Below are positions 53,567-64,000 of a stretch of DNA of 64,000 nt, one piece after another. Source of the DNA: Streptacidiphilus jeojiense (lineage in GTDB: Bacteria; Actinomycetota; Actinomycetes; Streptomycetales; Streptomycetaceae); contig NZ_JOEH01000027.1 of assembly GCF_000719095.1 (NCBI RefSeq), forward strand, positions 83,535 through 147,534, given 5' to 3'. The notes under the pieces were generated by a model, which was given only the letters and a program-made list of their open reading frames with translations, did not search any database and was not told the origin of the DNA. The translations under genes were made by a program, and so were the position numbers. The first letter of the stretch is position 1. Every line of letters starts with the position of its first letter.

Positions 53567-55719
53567 TCAGGCCGGGTTGTCGCAGTGGTGGTCGTTGTCC
53601 AGCACGAAGGCGTCGGTCGCCATCAGCGCGTTGGTCACCTCGGGCAGCGAGCAGCCGGCTATCACGAAGTCCGTCTCCAGGCCGATCTTGGCGCGCTGGA
53701 ACAGCAGCTCGTTGATGGCCGGGCGGCAGATCTTGCTGACCTTGCAGAGGTGGAACTCCACCCGGCGCGGCTTGGCCTCCAGCGCCTCCGCCAGCCCGCG
53801 GCGGAACTTCTCCAGCTCCTCGCGGTCGATCACGCCCTCGCAGTAGACGTGTGCCGTGTCGCCGTCGCTCTCGCTGGACATCCGCAGCCGGATCGAGGCC
53901 GGCTCGACCTCCACCCGCACCTTCAGCGGGACGTCGCTGTCGGGCAGTTGGACCGTCAGCTCCTTGGCGTCGAAGTGGTGGTAGGGCTCGTCCCCGATCC
54001 ACACCCGGGCGATCTCGATGCTGCCGGCGGGCAGCAGGTCGGGGCTGACCCGCAGGGTGCGGTCGGCGTCCGGACGCGGCCGGAAGTGCAGCGTCATCGG
54101 AGCGGCCGTGATCAGCAGCCCGGTGTAGGTGGCGGCCAGGTAGCACAGCTCCAGCGCGTGGTAGCCGGCCATCGAGTGGCTGCCCTTCAACCGCTCGGTG
54201 CCCACCAGGTAGGGGGTGCCGTTGGCCAGCACGTTGAAGTACACGCCGCCGTCGTCGTAGTCGAGGAAGAAGGCGTTGTAGAACGCCGCCGCCTCCCGGG
54301 CCAGCCGGCGGTGCTCCGGGTCACCGGTGGTGCCCGCCAGGATCAGGTAGGCCAGGATCGACTGCTCCTGCTGCCACCAGGCCTTGCGGTCGTGCCAGAC
54401 CAGCCGGTGCGCACCGCTGTCCGGGTCGGCGCGCCGCTCGACCACGTCGTACCAGCCGCCGCGCTGCTGGTCGCTGCCGACCGGGGGCATGAGCTCGGCG
54501 ATCCGCTCGGCCAGCTCCGAGTACTGCGCCCGGTCGACCAGCGAGCCGATCCGGGTGAGGTTCCAGGCGATCTTCAGGTTGTGGCCGACCACGGCCCGGT
54601 CCTTCTGCCAGCCCCAGGTCCGGTCCGGGCTCCAGTCCTCGTGGAAGCGCTCCTGCACGAACGGGCTGTTGGGCTCGTCCGGGAAGCGCTCGGCGATGGT
54701 GTCCGCGGTCTCCGCCAGCAGCGCCGCGAAGTCCTCGCGGCCGGTGGCCAGATAGGCGTTGATCAGGTACGCCGGCGCGTGGTCGCCCACCGAGTTCCAG
54801 TTCTTCCGGGCCCGGTTGCGGCCCAGCGAGTCGGACCTGGGGTCCATGGTGATGGGGTCCAGGTGCGAGAAGAACCCGCCGCGCTCCCGGTCCCGGAAGT
54901 GCCGGTCGAACAGGGTGACGGTGCGGTCGATGTCGGAGAGGATGCGCGGGTCGCCGGTGATCCGGAAGGTCTGGGTCGGCCCGGCCAGCGCGTAGATCTG
55001 CTCGTACATCGGCACCGCGTCGTAGTCGTCGCCGAACTCGGAGGCGAAGACCTTGCGCTGGCCGGAGGGGGAGATGTCGATGCCGTGGTACCAGTACACG
55101 AAGCCGCCGTCGTCGTCGGCGACCCGCATGTGCTCGCGCAGGTAGCCGGTGCCGCTCTCGGCGGCCTCCAGGAACCGCTCCTCGCCGGTCAGCATGAAGG
55201 CCGTGGCCAGACCGTAGACCAGCCGGGAGATGGTGTCCGTCTCCTGGCGGATGTCCTGGCCGTTGTCCGGGACGTGGGTGCCGTGCAGGGTGAGCTTGGT
55301 GCGGAAGTTGCGCCAGTCGTAGACCCCGTCGGGGAAGTGGCCGCGCAGGTAGAAGTCGGCTATCTGGCAGGCCTGGTGCACCCACCAGTCCGGGTGCTCG
55401 AAGACATAGGCGCCGCGCGCCCGCTCGGGGAAGGTGATCATCCGCGCCTCGATGCGCTCGCCGCCCTCCCACTGGTAGAAGAGGCCGTACACGAAGACGA
55501 ACCGGCCTTCGGCGAGCATGTCGCGGGTGGCCGCGGTGGTGTCCTGGTACGGCTCGCCGAGGTTGCGCACGATCTGGGAGTTGACGTTCTCGTCCAGGTT
55601 GATGGTGACGGTGCGTCCGTTGGAGGTGCGCAGGCCGAACCGGTCCAGCGTGGGCTCGTACGTGGTCACGTAGCCGGCGATGCTGTCCGAGAAGGTGCGG
55701 GTGTCCGTGGGAGTGCTCA

Positions 55720-55720
<1 letters not shown>
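53567..55720 (-). CDS. AGE-epimerase-like protein fused to a C-terminal STAS domain
   Basis: A 717-residue protein. Residues about 90-500 form an (alpha/alpha)6-barrel typical of N-acylglucosamine 2-epimerases (WGWQKDRAVVGHNLKIAWNL, WHDRKAWWQQEQSILAYL). Residues about 615-705 look like a STAS domain (VYCEGVIDREELEKF ... EFHLCKVSKICRPAINELLF). The first 80 residues and the 520-610 beta-rich segment are unassigned. An epimerase or isomerase of a sugar regulated by a STAS switch is inferred; the fusion is unusual. It starts inside the glgX stop (TGATG) and is cotranscribed with it. Confidence 0.75.
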
Positions 55721-57894
<2,174 letters not shown>

Positions 57895-57946
57895 TTCTCT
57901 GGGCGCGACTCGGCACAGCCGCACGGGGGAAGGACGGGGGCTGGGG

Positions 57947-58636
57947 TCAGGCCACGGGCACCTGGTCCCATTCGAGCGCCGCGAACAGCCCCTCCCAGTG
58001 GGAGGGCGCCACCCCGGTCTCGTTGAACATCTCGAAGGTCACTCCGCTGGCGGACGGGCAGTACAGCGCCTGGACGCAGGCCTCGGCCACGTCCTGCCGC
58101 GACACCTGGCCGTTCCCGCGGTCACCCTGCGCCAGCCGCACCCGCAGGCCGGCGGCGCCGTCGGTGAGCCAGCCCGGACGGATCACGGTGTAGGGCAGTC
58201 CCGACTCGCGCAACGCCTCCTCCCCCGCCAGCCGCCACTCCAGCACCCGCCCGTAGGCGTTCAGCGGGTGGCCCCAGTGGGTCGCGTGGTGCTGACTGAT
58301 CAGCACCACGTGCGGGCGCTGTCCGGCCGCGCGGGCCGCGTCCAGCACATTGCACAGGCCCTGGTAGACGGTGCTCTGCGGGGAGTCGGGACCGGTGTCG
58401 GCGGTACCGGGGTCCACGCAGTAGACCACCGCCGAGCAGCGGGCCAGCGGTTCGGCCAGCCCGGCCGGGTCGCGCACGTCGCCCAGGGTGAAGGCGACAC
58501 CGGGCGGGAGGTGGCGTCTGGCGTGCTGGAGCGCGTGGTCCACGACCCGGACGGCCGCGCCCCGCTCCAACAGCCTCTGTGCGACGAGCCGGCCGACCCG
58601 GCCCGCTCCGCCGACCACAACGACGGGGTTGTCCAT
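57947..58636 (-). CDS. NAD(P)-binding (NmrA/SDR-like) protein
   Basis: A 229-residue Rossmann protein with the cofactor motif GGAGRVGRLVAQRLL, a DVRDPAGLAEPL step and the late YTVIRPGWLTDG block of atypical short-chain dehydrogenases. A Tyr-x-x-x-Lys catalytic pair is not seen, so NAD-binding without classical reduction is likely. ATG 58636 has AGGAGG upstream. It sits 35 bp after the nucleotidyltransferase gene in the same direction and is probably part of the same operon. Confidence 0.85.
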   Translation of the reverse strand: MDNPVVVVGGAGRVGRLVAQRLLERGAAVRVVDHALQHARRHLPPGVAFTLGDVRDPAGLAEPLARCSAVVYCVDPGTADTGPDSPQSTVYQGLCNVLDAARAAGQRPHVVLISQHHATHWGHPLNAYGRVLEWRLAGEEALRESGLPYTVIRPGWLTDGAAGLRVRLAQGDRGNGQVSRQDVAEACVQALYCPSASGVTFEMFNETGVAPSHWEGLFAALEWDQVPVA

Positions 58637-58671
58637 GAACGCCTCCTGGGTTGCCGCGGTGCGGGATCCGT

Positions 58672-60018
58672 TCAGACCCACCGCAGGATGTCGTCGGAGC
58701 TGGTGATGTGCGTCCCGGCAGGGAGGTTGGAGATGGCCGGGACCCTCAGCCGGGGGTAGATGCGCACCCCCGACAGCTGCGTGCCGGGCCACAGGTGCGC
58801 CCCGTCGCCGACCGCGGAGAAGTCCTGCAGCCGTACCGGCCTGCGCCGCTCGGACTGGATCTCCACCATGGGCCCGAGGTAGGAGTCGGTGATCTCCGCG
58901 TACGGACCTATCACCGACGACTCGCCGCAGGCGGCCCGGCTGAGCCGGCTGCCCTCGCGCACCTCCGCCCCGTCCCCGATGTCGGTGTACTCCATCCGCA
59001 CACCGGGGCCGATCTCCACATGGCGGCCGATCCTGACACCGGGTCCGATGACCACGCTGCCACTGCTGATCTTCTCCGCCAGCGTGGTGCCGACGATCTC
59101 GTCCCTGGTCTCCAGACTGGTCCGGTCGATCCAGTAGCGCGGTTCCTCGTTGTGCGGACGGGTCATCAGCCGGTCCATCTGCGGGTATCCGCCGCCGAGC
59201 ACGTCCCTCAGGGTGCCCAGGTAGTCCTCGACGTTGCCCAGGTCGCCCAGCCGGGCGATGTGGTGGGCGGCCACCGGAAGGCCATGGTCGACCAGCCAGG
59301 GCAGCAACTCCCGGCCCCAGTCCAGCCGCTGGTGGGCATGGCGCATCAGCTCCGGGTCACGGGCCGCGGCCCGCAGCCGGCGGCAGTCCACCAGGTACAT
59401 CCCGGCGTTGGTCGGCACCATGCCGTGGTCCTCGGCCCCGGCGCTCTGCGGGAAGAGCTCGCGCAACCGCTCCAGTCCCGGCTTCTCCACGAATCCGCCG
59501 ACCAGCCCGGAGGGCTCGGCCTGGATGACGCCGTACTTCCCGGCGACCTCCAGCGGCGAACGCGCCACCGCGGCGACCGTGACCAGCGCCCCGTTCTCCC
59601 GGTGGGTGCACTCCAGTTCGGACAGCGAGAACTCGAAGATGGAGTCCACCGGGAGCACCAGCGCCTGGTCGTCCAGGTCCCACTGCTCCAGGTTGTGCAG
59701 GGTCGCCGCCCCGGATCCGACGTTGTAGCGGTCGAAGCGGGCGCGGGAGTACTGGATCTCGACCCCGTAGCGCTCGCCGTGGCCGAGCAGCAGTTTGATC
59801 TGGCTGCGGTTCTCCAGCCCCTGGGCGACCACGTAGAAGCGGCGGATGCCCTGCTCCCGACAGGAGTCGATCACCCACTCCACCAGGCGGCGCCCGGCGA
59901 AGGGGATGAGGGCCTTGCTGCGGATGTAGTCGGCGGACTCCAACGTGATCGGCTTCGCCCGCTCTCCACGCCCGCCGGCGAGGATGATCCCGACGGTCTG
60001 GCCTCCAGCCCCAGCCAT
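58672..60018 (-). CDS. GlgC-like sugar nucleotidyltransferase
   Basis: A 448-residue protein with an N-terminal nucleotidyltransferase fold (ILAGGRGERAKPITL, residues 9-23, then SKALIPFAGR, matching the GlgC/RmlA signature) and a C-terminal left-handed beta-helix (GSVVIGPGVRIGRHVEIGPGVRM). Likely ADP- or other NDP-glucose formation from glucose-1-phosphate. ATG 60018 follows AGGAG five bases upstream. Upstream lies an AT-rich promoter region (60030-60110). The glycogen-block context supports a GlgC role, but the sequence is more divergent than true GlgC. Confidence 0.82.
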   Translation of the reverse strand: MAGAGGQTVGIILAGGRGERAKPITLESADYIRSKALIPFAGRRLVEWVIDSCREQGIRRFYVVAQGLENRSQIKLLLGHGERYGVEIQYSRARFDRYNVGSGAATLHNLEQWDLDDQALVLPVDSIFEFSLSELECTHRENGALVTVAAVARSPLEVAGKYGVIQAEPSGLVGGFVEKPGLERLRELFPQSAGAEDHGMVPTNAGMYLVDCRRLRAAARDPELMRHAHQRLDWGRELLPWLVDHGLPVAAHHIARLGDLGNVEDYLGTLRDVLGGGYPQMDRLMTRPHNEEPRYWIDRTSLETRDEIVGTTLAEKISSGSVVIGPGVRIGRHVEIGPGVRMEYTDIGDGAEVREGSRLSRAACGESSVIGPYAEITDSYLGPMVEIQSERRRPVRLQDFSAVGDGAHLWPGTQLSGVRIYPRLRVPAISNLPAGTHITSSDDILRWV

Positions 60019-60132
60019 CCCAGCTCCTCTACTCATTGGCACAGCTGATAGCAGTACAACAGAGCTTGTCATAAAGAGTCAAGTAGTGTGTAAAGTACGT
60101 GGTTTCAGTGAGTCACAACAGGTCGACCGGGC

Positions 60133-60840
60133 TCAACGGGGCGGAACGGGATCGTGCCGGCGGCAGTCGACGATCCACTCGCGGCCGTCCCGGTCGATCC
60201 GGATGTCCAGGTCGACCTCGTGCCCCAGCACCTCACGCGCCCGCCGGGCCAGGGCCTCCAGCCGCCCCGGGCAGGCCGGCGGGGCCGGCGTGGTCGAGGG
60301 CCTGGCCCACAGCGTGACCCGGTCCGAGCCGGACGACGTGCCGTCGGTCATGGCCAGCACCGACCACTCGTGCTTGGGCGGGCACAGGAAGAGCAGGGCC
60401 CAGGCGCGCAGCGCCGAGCCGGGATTGTGCAGATGGTCCGCGGTCACCTCGTCCACCAGGTCCTGGAGCATCGCCTCCCAGGTCGACCCGCCGCACGCGG
60501 TGGGGCCCAACGGGCAGTGCGGCGTCACCGGATCGGCGTCGGAGATCTGCACCACCGCGGGGTGGGGGCTCTGCGCCGTCCAGGACCAGGCGGTGTGCAG
60601 CGCGTCCCGGCCCTCGTTGCAGTCGCCCGCGCTGAACCGCGCCACCGCGTCCGTGGTGACCACCACGCCCGGCGGCACCGGCAGCCCGAACCGCCGCAGC
60701 ACGGCCAGCCTGGCCGCGGGATACCCGGTCAGTGCCGGATCGCGGGCGGCGGCGCTGTCCAGCCGCAGCACCAGCGGCCTCCCGGTCCGGTCTGCGAGCA
60801 GGACGCCGGTCCCCATCGCCTCGTCGCTCAGTCCGGTCAT
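60133..60840 (-). CDS. PEP synthase/PPDK N-terminal-like fragment protein
   Basis: A 235-residue protein resembling part of the ATP-binding domain of phosphoenolpyruvate synthases or PPDK (RRFGLPVPPGVVVTTDAVARF near 50 and an IRIDRDGREWIVDCR end). The Arg-rich nucleotide site and the His-containing swivel domain are missing, so it is too short for catalysis. It could be a regulator or a remnant. It follows the phosphatase gene by 18 bp and ends the operon downstream; ribosome site AAGGGAAG. Confidence 0.55.
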   Translation of the reverse strand: MTGLSDEAMGTGVLLADRTGRPLVLRLDSAAARDPALTGYPAARLAVLRRFGLPVPPGVVVTTDAVARFSAGDCNEGRDALHTAWSWTAQSPHPAVVQISDADPVTPHCPLGPTACGGSTWEAMLQDLVDEVTADHLHNPGSALRAWALLFLCPPKHEWSVLAMTDGTSSGSDRVTLWARPSTTPAPPACPGRLEALARRAREVLGHEVDLDIRIDRDGREWIVDCRRHDPVPPR

Positions 60841-60858
60841 GGCTTCCCTTCCGCCAGG

Positions 60859-61464
60859 TCAAAGGGTGTTCCAGCCGGTCAGCACGGGCCGGTCGTGCTC
60901 GGTACCCAGGGAGCTGACGCCGGCGGTGGCGAGTTGGAACAGGGCGCCGGCGGAGGGCGGCAGCCCCAGCCGACGGGCCGTCAGGACCCGCAGCACATGG
61001 GCGTGGGCCACCAGCACCACGTCGCCCGGATCCCGGGAGCAGTTGCCGCGCAGGATCCGGTCGGCGAAGTCCAGCACCCGCTGGACCCGGCAGGCCACCT
61101 GCTCGGCGCTCTCGCCGCGTCCGTCGTCCGCGACCGGGACGCCGTCGTTCCACAGGTTCCAGGCCGGCCGGGTGCGGTGGATCTCGTCCGTGGTGATGCC
61201 CTCGTAGGCGCCGTAGTCCCACTCGCGGAGATCGGGCTCCACCTGCGCCGGCGGCAGGCCGGCCAGCTCCGCCGTGCGCAGGGCCCGCTGGAGCGGGCTG
61301 GCCAGCACCAGCGCGACCCGACGGCGGGCCAGCATCGGCGCCAGGGCACGGGCCTGCCGCTCCCCGTGCTCGGTGAGCGGTATGTCGGTGCGGCCGGTGT
61401 GCCGCCCGGAGCGGCTCCACTCGGTCTCCCCGTGCCGGATCAGCACCAACTCCCCGGTGCTCAT
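60859..61464 (-). CDS. Histidine phosphatase (phosphoglycerate mutase-like)
   Basis: A 201-residue branch-1 histidine phosphatase: catalytic RHGET (about 9-13), the acid-side motif EWDYGAYEG and a C-terminal VLVAHAHVLR with the second His. It could act as a sugar or polyphosphate phosphatase; true 2,3-bisphosphoglycerate mutase is less likely. The ATG at 61464 overlaps the glucokinase stop (ATGA). It lies in the glycolysis-like operon. Confidence 0.88.
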   Translation of the reverse strand: MSTGELVLIRHGETEWSRSGRHTGRTDIPLTEHGERQARALAPMLARRRVALVLASPLQRALRTAELAGLPPAQVEPDLREWDYGAYEGITTDEIHRTRPAWNLWNDGVPVADDGRGESAEQVACRVQRVLDFADRILRGNCSRDPGDVVLVAHAHVLRVLTARRLGLPPSAGALFQLATAGVSSLGTEHDRPVLTGWNTL

Positions 61465-62408
61465 GGGCGTCGGGCCAGATCTGCAGCACCCACCAGCCCC
61501 GCGTCCGGCCCCAGTTCGGCCAGCAGCACCTTGGCGTAGGGACGGTCCCCGGCACCCGACAGGGCCTGCCGGTAGGCCGCCTCGGTGGGTCCGAGCAGCA
61601 GGTCCCCCGCGGCGCTGACCCCACCGCCGAGCACGAAGACCCCGGGGTCGAGCACCGCCGCCAGATCGGCCAGCGCCTGCCCGAGCCAGCGGCCGGTACT
61701 GCTGAACGCCTCCAGTGCGACCGGGTCGCCGCGCAGGGCCGCCTCCTCTATGTGCGGACCCTGGACGCCCGCCGCGGTGCCGTCGCCCAGCGACAGCAGG
61801 ATCTGCGCGCGCTGCGGGGCCTCGGCGGCGGCCTCCCGGGCCCGCCGGGTGTGGGCGCTGCCGCTGGCGTACTGCTCCATGCAACCGCTGCGTCCGCAGT
61901 GGCAGGCCAGCCCCTCGGGGACGGCCCGGTAGTGTCCGATCTCGCCGCCGATGCCGAACCGGCCGCGCCACAGCCGGTCATGGGCGACGATCCCGCCGCC
62001 GAGCCCGGTCCCGACGGTGACCATCACCATGACGGTGTGGTCCGCCGCGGCCCCGTGGACGTACTCGCCCCAGGCGGCGGCGTTGGCGTCGTTCTCGACG
62101 ACCACCGGCAGGCCGCTGTGCCGCTGCACCAGGTCCTTCAGCGGCTCGTCGTGCCAGTCCAGATTGGGCGACGAACGCACCACCGAGCGGGTCTCGTCCA
62201 CGTACCCGGCGGCGCCCACACCGATCGCCGAGACCCCGTCCCAGCCCTCCCCGGCCCGGTCGACGGCGTCGGTGATCGCCCGGGCGATACCGGCCTCGTC
62301 CCGTGGCGTGGGGATCCGCACCCGGGACAGGATGGTGCCGCCCCCGTCGACCACGCCGGCCGCGATCTTGGTCCCGCCGATGTCGACCCCGATCGTCAGG
62401 TCGCTCAT
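61461..62408 (-). CDS. glk: ROK-family glucokinase
   Basis: A 315-residue sugar kinase that phosphorylates glucose. The phosphate-1 motif GVDIGGTKIAAGVVD is at the N-terminus, catalytic Asp in VENDANAAAWGE and the zinc motif CHCGRSGCMEQYASG are intact. Its ATG overlaps the stop of the damaged gnd tail (TGATG). Because of the gnd frame damage the open frame also continues without a stop from rpiB through gnd into glk. It is the clearest functional gene of the 61-64 kb operon. Confidence 0.93.
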   Translation of the reverse strand: MSDLTIGVDIGGTKIAAGVVDGGGTILSRVRIPTPRDEAGIARAITDAVDRAGEGWDGVSAIGVGAAGYVDETRSVVRSSPNLDWHDEPLKDLVQRHSGLPVVVENDANAAAWGEYVHGAAADHTVMVMVTVGTGLGGGIVAHDRLWRGRFGIGGEIGHYRAVPEGLACHCGRSGCMEQYASGSAHTRRAREAAAEAPQRAQILLSLGDGTAAGVQGPHIEEAALRGDPVALEAFSSTGRWLGQALADLAAVLDPGVFVLGGGVSAAGDLLLGPTEAAYRQALSGAGDRPYAKVLLAELGPDAGLVGAADLARRP

Positions 62409-62744
62409 CAGGCGCCGTCCTTGGTCTCGACCGCGTGGCCGCCGAACTGGTTGCGCAGTGCGGCGATCATCTTCATCTGCGGGGAGTCGTCCTGGCGCGA
62501 GGCGAAGCGGGCGAACAGGCTGGGCGATGGACTCATCTGCTCCGCCGTACATCAGCGCATAGCCGTAACGGAGGCCCCAGACGCCGCCGGAGACGCCGCA
62601 GTCGACGAAGCCGATGCCCTTGGCGGCCAGTTCGGCGCCGTGCCTCTCGTCGTCGGTCCAGCGGGAGTTGCCGCCGTCCACGACGATGTCGCCGGGCTCC
62701 AGCAGCTCGCCCAGTTCGTCCACGGTGTCCTGGGTCGGGCCGCG
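62408..62744 (-). pseudogene. gnd: 6-phosphogluconate dehydrogenase remnant
   Basis: Two pieces of Gnd survive. Piece 1 (62744-62523) contains the substrate block DIVVDGGNSRWTDDE and CGVSGGVWGLRYGYALM; it corresponds to about residues 65-140 of a 300-residue Gnd. Piece 2 (about 62516-62408) is the last 34 residues (FARFASRQDDSPQMKMIAAL, NQFGGHAV) in another frame. The N-terminal Rossmann part and about 150 residues of the helical core are missing. Piece 1 is joined in frame to truncated rpiB, and the frame then continues into glk. Confidence 0.85.
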
Positions 62745-63152
62745 GATGTGGCGGCTGTCCTCGCTGAACGGGGTGTCCACGAAGAGGGTGGCCAGCGCGG
62801 CCGAGTAGTCGAGCGAGTGCATCCGGGCCCCGAGGCTGAGGACATTGGCGTCGTTGTGCTGCCGGGCCAGCCGGGCCGTGTCCTCGTTCCAGGCCAGGGC
62901 GGCCCTGATCCCCGCGACCTTGTTCGCGGCGATGGCCTCGCCGTTCCCGGAGCCGCCGATGACGATGCCGAGGCTGCCCGGACCGGCCGCGACCGCTACC
63001 GCGGTCTGCAGGATGTAGGGCGGGTAGTCGTCGTCCGGCTGGTAGTGGAACGGGCCGTGGTCGAAGGTGCTGTGCCCGAGGGCGCGCAGATGACCGACCA
63101 GATGGTCCTTCAGCTCAAGGCCGGCGTGGTCGGATCCGATGTGGATGAGCAT
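62745..63152 (-). CDS. rpiB: Ribose-5-phosphate isomerase B, 3'-truncated and fused to gnd
   Basis: RpiB interconverts ribose-5-phosphate and ribulose-5-phosphate. About 136 residues are present from ATG 63152: SDHAG (residues 7-11), GIVIGGSGNGEAI and LSLGARMH are all conserved. The normal C-terminus of about 20 residues is lost: after PFSEDSRHI the frame runs into the gnd remnant. The active site is complete apart from that tail, so activity is uncertain. It is preceded by the pgi remnant. Confidence 0.85.
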
Positions 63153-63197
63153 GAGGGGTGCCTTCCGTCGTTGTGGCGATGCCTTGGTGAGTGGGTG

Positions 63198-64000
<803 letters not shown>

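Noticed and set aside
52284..54146. Extension of the GMC 2 frame to 1139 codons
   Set aside because: The added part is out of frame with the IS701-like and AGE-STAS genes and has the composition of a GC-rich shadow; the ATG at 52283 has a good ribosome site and the FAD motif follows.

Overview
The window is very GC-rich, dense and mostly intron-free bacterial coding sequence with GTG/TTG starts, 4-bp ATGA/GTGA gene overlaps, TTA codons confined to rare genes, Tat-secreted enzymes, a MocR/GntR/ROK/MerR regulator repertoire and a GlgE maltosyltransferase. Together these point to a Streptomyces-like actinomycete (Streptomycetaceae or a close relative). No rRNA, tRNA, CRISPR array or replication origin was seen.

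Layout. 0-3.5 kb: biotin operon bioB-bioA-bioD. 3.5-10.5 kb: secreted GH18-type enzyme with a perfect dyad upstream, a MacB-like ABC exporter pair, a GNAT enzyme and two tandem paralogous lipoproteins. 10.6-18.7 kb: an orphan Type ISP specificity-domain protein, an apparently leaderless autoregulated MerR gene, an EamA exporter divergent from a MocR regulator, a ROK regulator convergent with a HutC-type GntR regulator, an SRPBCC protein and a gamma carbonic anhydrase. 18.7-26 kb (island A): two translationally coupled Nif11-like small proteins facing a run of aldehyde dehydrogenase, LtrA-like membrane protein, MetX-fold hydrolase and Tat-exported bicovalent flavin oxidase. 26-32.8 kb: sortase with its surface partner, a NarL-type two-component system with an ABC-2 exporter, and a CPA2 antiporter. 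32.8-38.3 kb: a family-5 peptide-binding lipoprotein, an unannotated 53-residue secreted-type peptide gene, and two paralogous HTH-TPR regulators with repeated operator-like sites; this looks like a candidate peptide-signalling (RRNPP-like) system and is the most interesting part of the window.

38.3-42 kb: maltokinase and GlgE, without treS or glgB between them. 42-53.5 kb (island B): DJ-1/PfpI protein, ThDP-dependent decarboxylase-like enzyme, second DJ-1 protein, double EthD protein, alpha/beta hydrolase, a third Nif11-like protein closely similar to one in island A, MFS exporter, two GMC oxidoreductases and a catalytically degenerate IS701-type transposase homologue. 53.5-64 kb: sugar-metabolism block, all on the minus strand: an AGE-epimerase-like/STAS fusion, GlgX, an NAD(P)-binding protein, a GlgC-like nucleotidyltransferase, a PPDK-N-like protein, a histidine phosphatase and a ROK glucokinase. 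It ends in a damaged rpiB-gnd fusion and a pgi gene with two internal deletions.

Islands A and B share Nif11-like proteins and a similar promoter-proximal element, so they may serve one oxidative pathway. The glycogen/maltose genes flanking island B suggest that it sits inside a duplicated carbohydrate-metabolism locus. Functions are assigned from recognisable motifs only; the product of the Nif11 islands and the peptide-signalling hypothesis are inference.
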